From NCBI GenBank assembly GCA_946886245.1, contig CAMPIF010000322.1, positions 1 through 5,569 on the forward strand: a stretch of 5,569 nucleotides of DNA. The letters run 5' to 3'. Below, piece after piece: positions 5,273-5,569 of this stretch. Within the stretch, counting starts at the first letter, position 1. Every line of letters starts with the position of its first letter. The notes below the pieces were generated by a model that was given only the letters and a program-made list of their open reading frames with translations, was not told the origin of the DNA and searched no databases. This DNA comes from Ectopseudomonas composti. Its GTDB lineage: Bacteria > Pseudomonadota > Gammaproteobacteria > Pseudomonadales > Pseudomonadaceae. The translations under genes were made by a program, and so were the position numbers.

Positions 5273-5397
5273 GAACACTCTCCTGATCGATGGATGACGC
5301 GAAATGGACGCCAGTCTGCAGCATGCCCGTGCATGAAGAAAGCAGGCAAAGCCGCTAAGAGTTTCAAAGCAAAGATGAAAATGCAGGCGTCAGCCCT
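5273..5397. other. Intergenic region upstream of nfsB
   Basis: This 125-bp stretch should hold the nfsB promoter. TTGAAA occurs on the minus strand, but the hexamer 17 bp further (TGCTTT) is a poor -10, so no promoter is called. CATGC (5322-5326) and GCATG (5331-5335) form a short inverted repeat with a 4-bp spacer. The ribosome site of nfsB (AGGAGA on the minus strand) is at 5279-5284. No clear terminator of the upstream LysR gene is seen. Confidence 0.4.
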
Positions 5398-5569
5398 CTA
5401 TCGAGCCACGCCGGCGCTCTGCAAGCATTCGATAAAACCCGCCACGGCCGCCGAGCGGCTGACCTTGGGATACAGCGCGCCGATCTCGCGATGAATGGGC
5501 GTCGGGCCGAGCGCGATGACGCGAACGCTGGCCGGCAGCGGCACGATGGTTTCCGTCAACGGCACCACG
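5398..5569 (-). CDS. C-terminal end of a LysR-family regulator (cut by window edge)
   Basis: The last 56 codons of a leftward gene are present, ending in TAG at 5398-5400; the rest lies beyond the window. The translation starts VVPLTETIVPLPASVRVIAL and continues with GPTPIHREIGALYPK (21-35) and SAAVAGFIECLQSAGVAR to the end. This pattern (a VP..., a short loop, VRVIAL, then R.I..LYP and a final helix with GFIE.L) is how the effector domain of many LysR-type regulators ends. The DNA-binding domain is not visible, so the family call rests only on the C-terminus. It lies 125 bp upstream of nfsB on the same strand and might regulate it, though LysR targets are more often divergent. Confidence 0.72.
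   Translation of the reverse strand, partial: VVPLTETIVPLPASVRVIALGPTPIHREIGALYPKVSRSAAVAGFIECLQSAGVAR

Noticed and set aside
5273..5278. GTG start two codons upstream in nfsB
   Set aside because: It directly abuts AGGAGA, leaving no spacing, while the ATG at 5272 has a 6-nt gap.
4628..5494. 288-codon open frame on the plus strand
   Set aside because: It is antisense to nfsB and the LysR C-terminus, both of which have clear family motifs on the other strand.
5333..5494. Small lysine-rich peptide starting MKKAGKAAKSFKAK
   Set aside because: There is no ribosome site before this ATG, and the second half is antisense to the LysR C-terminus. The lysine-rich start probably reflects the A-rich intergenic DNA.

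Overview
The window looks like chromosomal DNA from a gamma-proteobacterium, most likely Pseudomonas or a close relative. The grounds are high GC with strong GC3 codon use, a PilT/PilU-type pilus ATPase, a PpiC very close to the Enterobacteria/Pseudomonas type, a regulator that closely resembles Pseudomonas MexT, and an NfsB nitroreductase. The genus call is from recalled family sequences, not from a search. Nothing in the window resembles an insertion sequence, phage, CRISPR array, tRNA or rRNA.

Layout. Positions 1-448 (-) hold the N-terminal part of a PilT/PilU-family ATPase, cut by the window edge. It is divergent from ppiC (597-875, +) across a 148-bp region containing inverted and direct repeats. 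ppiC converges, with a 7-bp gap, on a leftward run of four genes: a TetR-family repressor (2351-2941), a DUF1348/NTF2-like protein (1863-2342) and a MexT-like LysR regulator (883-1794), preceded by a second LysR regulator (3123-4043). The second LysR gene is divergent from a RidA-family gene (4184-4579, +). That gene converges on nfsB (4622-5272, -), and the right edge holds the C-terminus of a third LysR-type regulator (5398-5569, -).

How the genes work together. The tetR gene and the NTF2-like gene look like one translationally coupled unit: the tetR stop codon lies in the Shine-Dalgarno of the next gene. The unit is probably autorepressed, because a 15+9+15 bp inverted repeat overlaps a good sigma70 promoter. 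The second LysR regulator and the RidA gene form a classic divergent regulator-target pair, with an inverted repeat that fits a LysR box between them. The RidA mRNA leader can fold so as to hide its ribosome binding site. The third LysR gene and nfsB are in tandem and may be linked, but nothing proves it.

I do not see a clear new multi-gene system. The most interesting signals are regulatory: the tetR operator, the LysR/RidA intergenic region with its structured leader, and a RidA protein without the catalytic arginine of the deaminase subfamily.
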